Below, in pieces: positions 61,928 to 64,000 of a stretch of 64,000 bases of DNA. Each line of letters opens with the position of its first letter. Positions within the stretch are counted from its first letter, which is position 1. The stretch is from DATARR01 sp036376245 (GTDB lineage Bacteria; Acidobacteriota; Thermoanaerobaculia; Multivoradales; UBA5704). The stretch covers positions 1-64,000 of the forward strand of contig DASVAS010000061.1 of the NCBI GenBank assembly GCA_036376245.1, read 5' to 3'. The notes under the pieces were generated by a model. It was not told the DNA's origin. It saw nothing but the letters and a program-made list of their open reading frames with translations, and did not search any database. The position numbers and the translations under genes were made by a program.

Positions 61928-64000
61928 ATGCCGCTGGATCGTATGGTCGGCGCCACCCTTTCCCACTATCGCGTGCTGCGCCGCCTCGGAGCGGGAGGCA
62001 TGGGGGAGGTCTATCTCGCGTTCGACACCCGGCTGGAGCGCGAGGTCGCCCTCAAGATGCTCCCCGCGGCCCTCGCCGACTCCGCCCGGCTCGCCCGCCT
62101 TCACCGCGAGGCCCGCGCGGTCGCCGCTCTCAAGCATCCGAACATCGTCACCCTGCACGCCATCGAGGAGGCCGACGGCCTGCCGTTCCTGGTCATGGAG
62201 CTGGTGGAGGGGGAGACGCTGCGCCAGCGCATTCCGCCCACCGGCTTCGATCTCGAAGAGCTGCTGCGCCTTGCCGTGCCGCTGGCGGACGCCGTCGCCT
62301 CGGCGCACGCGCGGGGAGTGACCCATCGCGACCTCAAGCCGGACAACGTGATGGTCACCTGGGACGGGCACCTCAAGATCCTCGACTTCGGGCTCGCGAA
62401 GCTCCGCGCGCCGCTGGCCGGTAGCGTCGATCACGAAGCCGACACCCTCGTCTTCGAAGCGGCGGCGGTCCACGACGAGACGGCCACCCGCGAAGGGACG
62501 GTGATGGGCACTCCCGGCCAGATGGCGCCGGAGCAGATCCGCGGTCAGCGGGCCGACGCCCGCGCGGACGTGTTCGCCCTGGGTCTGCTGCTGTTCGAGG
62601 CCGCGACCGGCCGCCATCCGTTTCCGGCCGAGAATTCAGCGGCCCGCAGCCTGGCGATCCTGCGCGACGCGCCCCTCGCCTTGTCGCGCCTGCGCCCGGA
62701 CCTTCCGCGCGAGCTCGAACGCCTCCTCGACCGCTGTCTGGAGAAGGACCCGGACCGGCGCCTGTCGAGCGCCGCCGAGCTGCGCCACGACCTCGAAGCC
62801 CTCCAGGGACGCCTCCGGCGGGCGCCGGGCCGGAGCCCCACGGTCGCCGTGCTGCCCTTCGCCGACATGAGCGCCGAGCATGACCAGAGCTATTTCTGTG
62901 AGGGCCTGGCCGAGGAGCTCATCAACGCGCTGACCCGCGTCGAAGGGCTGCAGGTGATCTCCCGCACCTCGGCCTTCCGCTTCCAGGGGAAAGACCTCGA
63001 CATCCGCGACATCGGGCGCCAGCTCAACGCGGACTCGGTCCTGGAAGGAAGCGTGCGCAAGGCGGGCGACCGGGTGCGGATCACCGCCCAGCTCATCGAC
63101 GTCGCCAACGGCTACCCCCTCTGGTCGGAGCGCTTCGACCGTCAGCTCGTCGATGTCTTCGCCATCCAGGAGGAGATCGCGGAGCGTTCGGTCGAGGCCT
63201 TGTGCGGCGTCCTGTGCGAGGACGACCGCGAGGTGCTGCGCGGCGTCGGCGTGACCTCGCCCCAGGCCTTCGACTTCTACCTCCAGGGGCGCCAGCTCTT
63301 CTGGCAGCAGCGGTATGTGCCGGCCCGGGCGCTCTACTACCGCGCGGTGGAGCTGGAGCCGACGTTCGCGCGGGCGTGGTCGCAGATCGCCATCCTCCAT
63401 GCCTGGTCGGACGCCTGGCTCGGGCACCGCGAGGAGGAGCGCGAGGCGGCGGAGAGGGCCGCGCACCGCGCCCTCGAGCTGGCTCCCGACCTCGCCGAGG
63501 CCCATGTCGGCGCCGGTGTCACCCATGCCCACGCCGGGCGAGGCCAGGAAGCGGAGCGTCACCTCACCCGCGCCCGCGAGCTCGATCCTGGACTATGGGA
63601 CGCCTGGTACTTCTCCGGCCGCACCGCCTGGCACCAGGGCAAATTGGAGGAGGCCCTGGCGTTCTTCGAGCGCGCAGCGGAGGTGGACCCGGAGGACTAC
63701 CAGTCCCTGAGCTTCGCCGCCCAGCTCCATGAGAGCCGGGGCGACCGCGAGGCCATGGTGCGCGCCAGCCGCGTCTGCCTGGAGCGCGCCAGGCGCCATC
63801 TCGACCGTCATCCGGAGGACGCCCGGGCCACCCTCTTCGCCGCCTTCTGCGCCCTCCGCCTCGGCGACCGCGAGCGCGCCCTGGCTTGGGCCGAGCGCGT
63901 CCACCAGATGGCTCCCGAGGAGCCGGTGCACTATTACAACCTCGGCTGTTTTTACGCCAACATCGGCGACTACGCCCGCGCCCTGGCGGCGCTCGAAAAG
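61928..64000 (+). CDS. Ser/Thr kinase-TolB-TPR protein (3' end cut by window)
   Basis: 691 codons are present without a stop. Kinase domain about 6-280: Gly loop GAGGMGEVY, Lys in VALKML, catalytic HRDLKPDN, DFG in ILDFGLAKL and GTPGQMAPEQ at the activation segment, where the common Tyr is Gln. A FlgO/TolB-like domain follows from about 300 (TVAVLPFADMS; YFCEGLAEELINALTRV; ADSVLEGSVRKAGDRVRI). TPR repeats begin near 425 (RALYYRAVELEPTFARAWSQIA) and run to the window edge. The kinase is Hanks-type. The ATG at 61943 is an alternative. No TM is seen yet. Confidence 0.85.
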   Translation, partial: MPLDRMVGATLSHYRVLRRLGAGGMGEVYLAFDTRLEREVALKMLPAALADSARLARLHREARAVAALKHPNIVTLHAIEEADGLPFLVMELVEGETLRQRIPPTGFDLEELLRLAVPLADAVASAHARGVTHRDLKPDNVMVTWDGHLKILDFGLAKLRAPLAGSVDHEADTLVFEAAAVHDETATREGTVMGTPGQMAPEQIRGQRADARADVFALGLLLFEAATGRHPFPAENSAARSLAILRDAPLALSRLRPDLPRELERLLDRCLEKDPDRRLSSAAELRHDLEALQGRLRRAPGRSPTVAVLPFADMSAEHDQSYFCEGLAEELINALTRVEGLQVISRTSAFRFQGKDLDIRDIGRQLNADSVLEGSVRKAGDRVRITAQLIDVANGYPLWSERFDRQLVDVFAIQEEIAERSVEALCGVLCEDDREVLRGVGVTSPQAFDFYLQGRQLFWQQRYVPARALYYRAVELEPTFARAWSQIAILHAWSDAWLGHREEEREAAERAAHRALELAPDLAEAHVGAGVTHAHAGRGQEAERHLTRARELDPGLWDAWYFSGRTAWHQGKLEEALAFFERAAEVDPEDYQSLSFAAQLHESRGDREAMVRASRVCLERARRHLDRHPEDARATLFAAFCALRLGDRERALAWAERVHQMAPEEPVHYYNLGCFYANIGDYARALAALEK

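Overview
The window is high-GC bacterial chromosome with dense, well-spaced genes, many ATGA/GTGA stop-start overlaps and Gram-negative envelope functions (RND pump with outer-membrane channel, lipoproteins, signal peptidase II, ECF sigma factor, kinase-TolB-TPR signalling protein). I see no rRNA, tRNA, CRISPR array or intact transposase. The mix of kinase-TPR fusions, secreted matrixin-like protease, Os1348-like NHLP protein, selenoprotein B-family protein and GC-rich intergenic palindromes would suit an Acidobacteriota-type organism. That placement is inference; no marker gene in the window settles it.

Layout. 0-10.6 kb: a giant secreted multicopper oxidase on the minus strand, then a plus-strand run of CBS protein, cytochrome c, ABC ATPase, FtsX-type permease and membrane-fusion protein. 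10.6-14.2 kb: a hybrid histidine kinase whose second PAS domain carries FixL-type haem-ligand residues, an orphan kinase overlapping it tail to tail, and an Asp/Glu racemase. 14.7-18 kb: a rifamycin-phosphotransferase-like enzyme and, facing it, a selenoprotein whose in-frame TGA is followed by a SECIS-like hairpin. 18-24 kb: secreted proteins (repeat protein, matrixin, serine hydrolase). 24-29 kb: lspA and a polyamine transporter operon (potA, potB, potC, potD) with an MntA-HepT toxin-antitoxin pair inside it. 29-35.5 kb: secreted beta-propeller, lipase-like protein, and an MFS-spermidine-synthase fusion translationally coupled to a VapBC pair. 35.6-40.4 kb: an ECF sigma operon driving a MacA/MacB-like adaptor and permease without ATPase, then a second VapBC. 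40.5-44 kb: M1-like peptidase, GYF protein and a 56-aa membrane protein. 44.1-50.6 kb: palindromic elements around a TetR-HMG-CoA synthase-thiolase-DUF35 cassette, a 20.7-bp phased degenerate repeat array and a small predicted RNA. 50.66-53.6 kb: an AT-richer three-gene island (paired-cysteine protein, proteasome-fold Ntn hydrolase, HEPN-like protein). 53.9-61 kb: DUF3187 protein and an RND efflux operon headed by an NHLP-clan small protein. 61.3-64 kb: an NTF2-like protein and a kinase-TolB-TPR protein cut by the window edge.

The strongest candidates for undescribed biology are the three-gene island at 50.66-53.59 kb, the helically phased array at 47.8-48.3 kb, and the toxin-antitoxin pairs wired into polyamine genes. 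The selenoprotein at 17.2-18.0 kb is the clearest case where routine gene calling would split a gene. Starts were moved to an ATG/GTG with a Shine-Dalgarno sequence or signal peptide wherever the longest open frame ran into implausible sequence.
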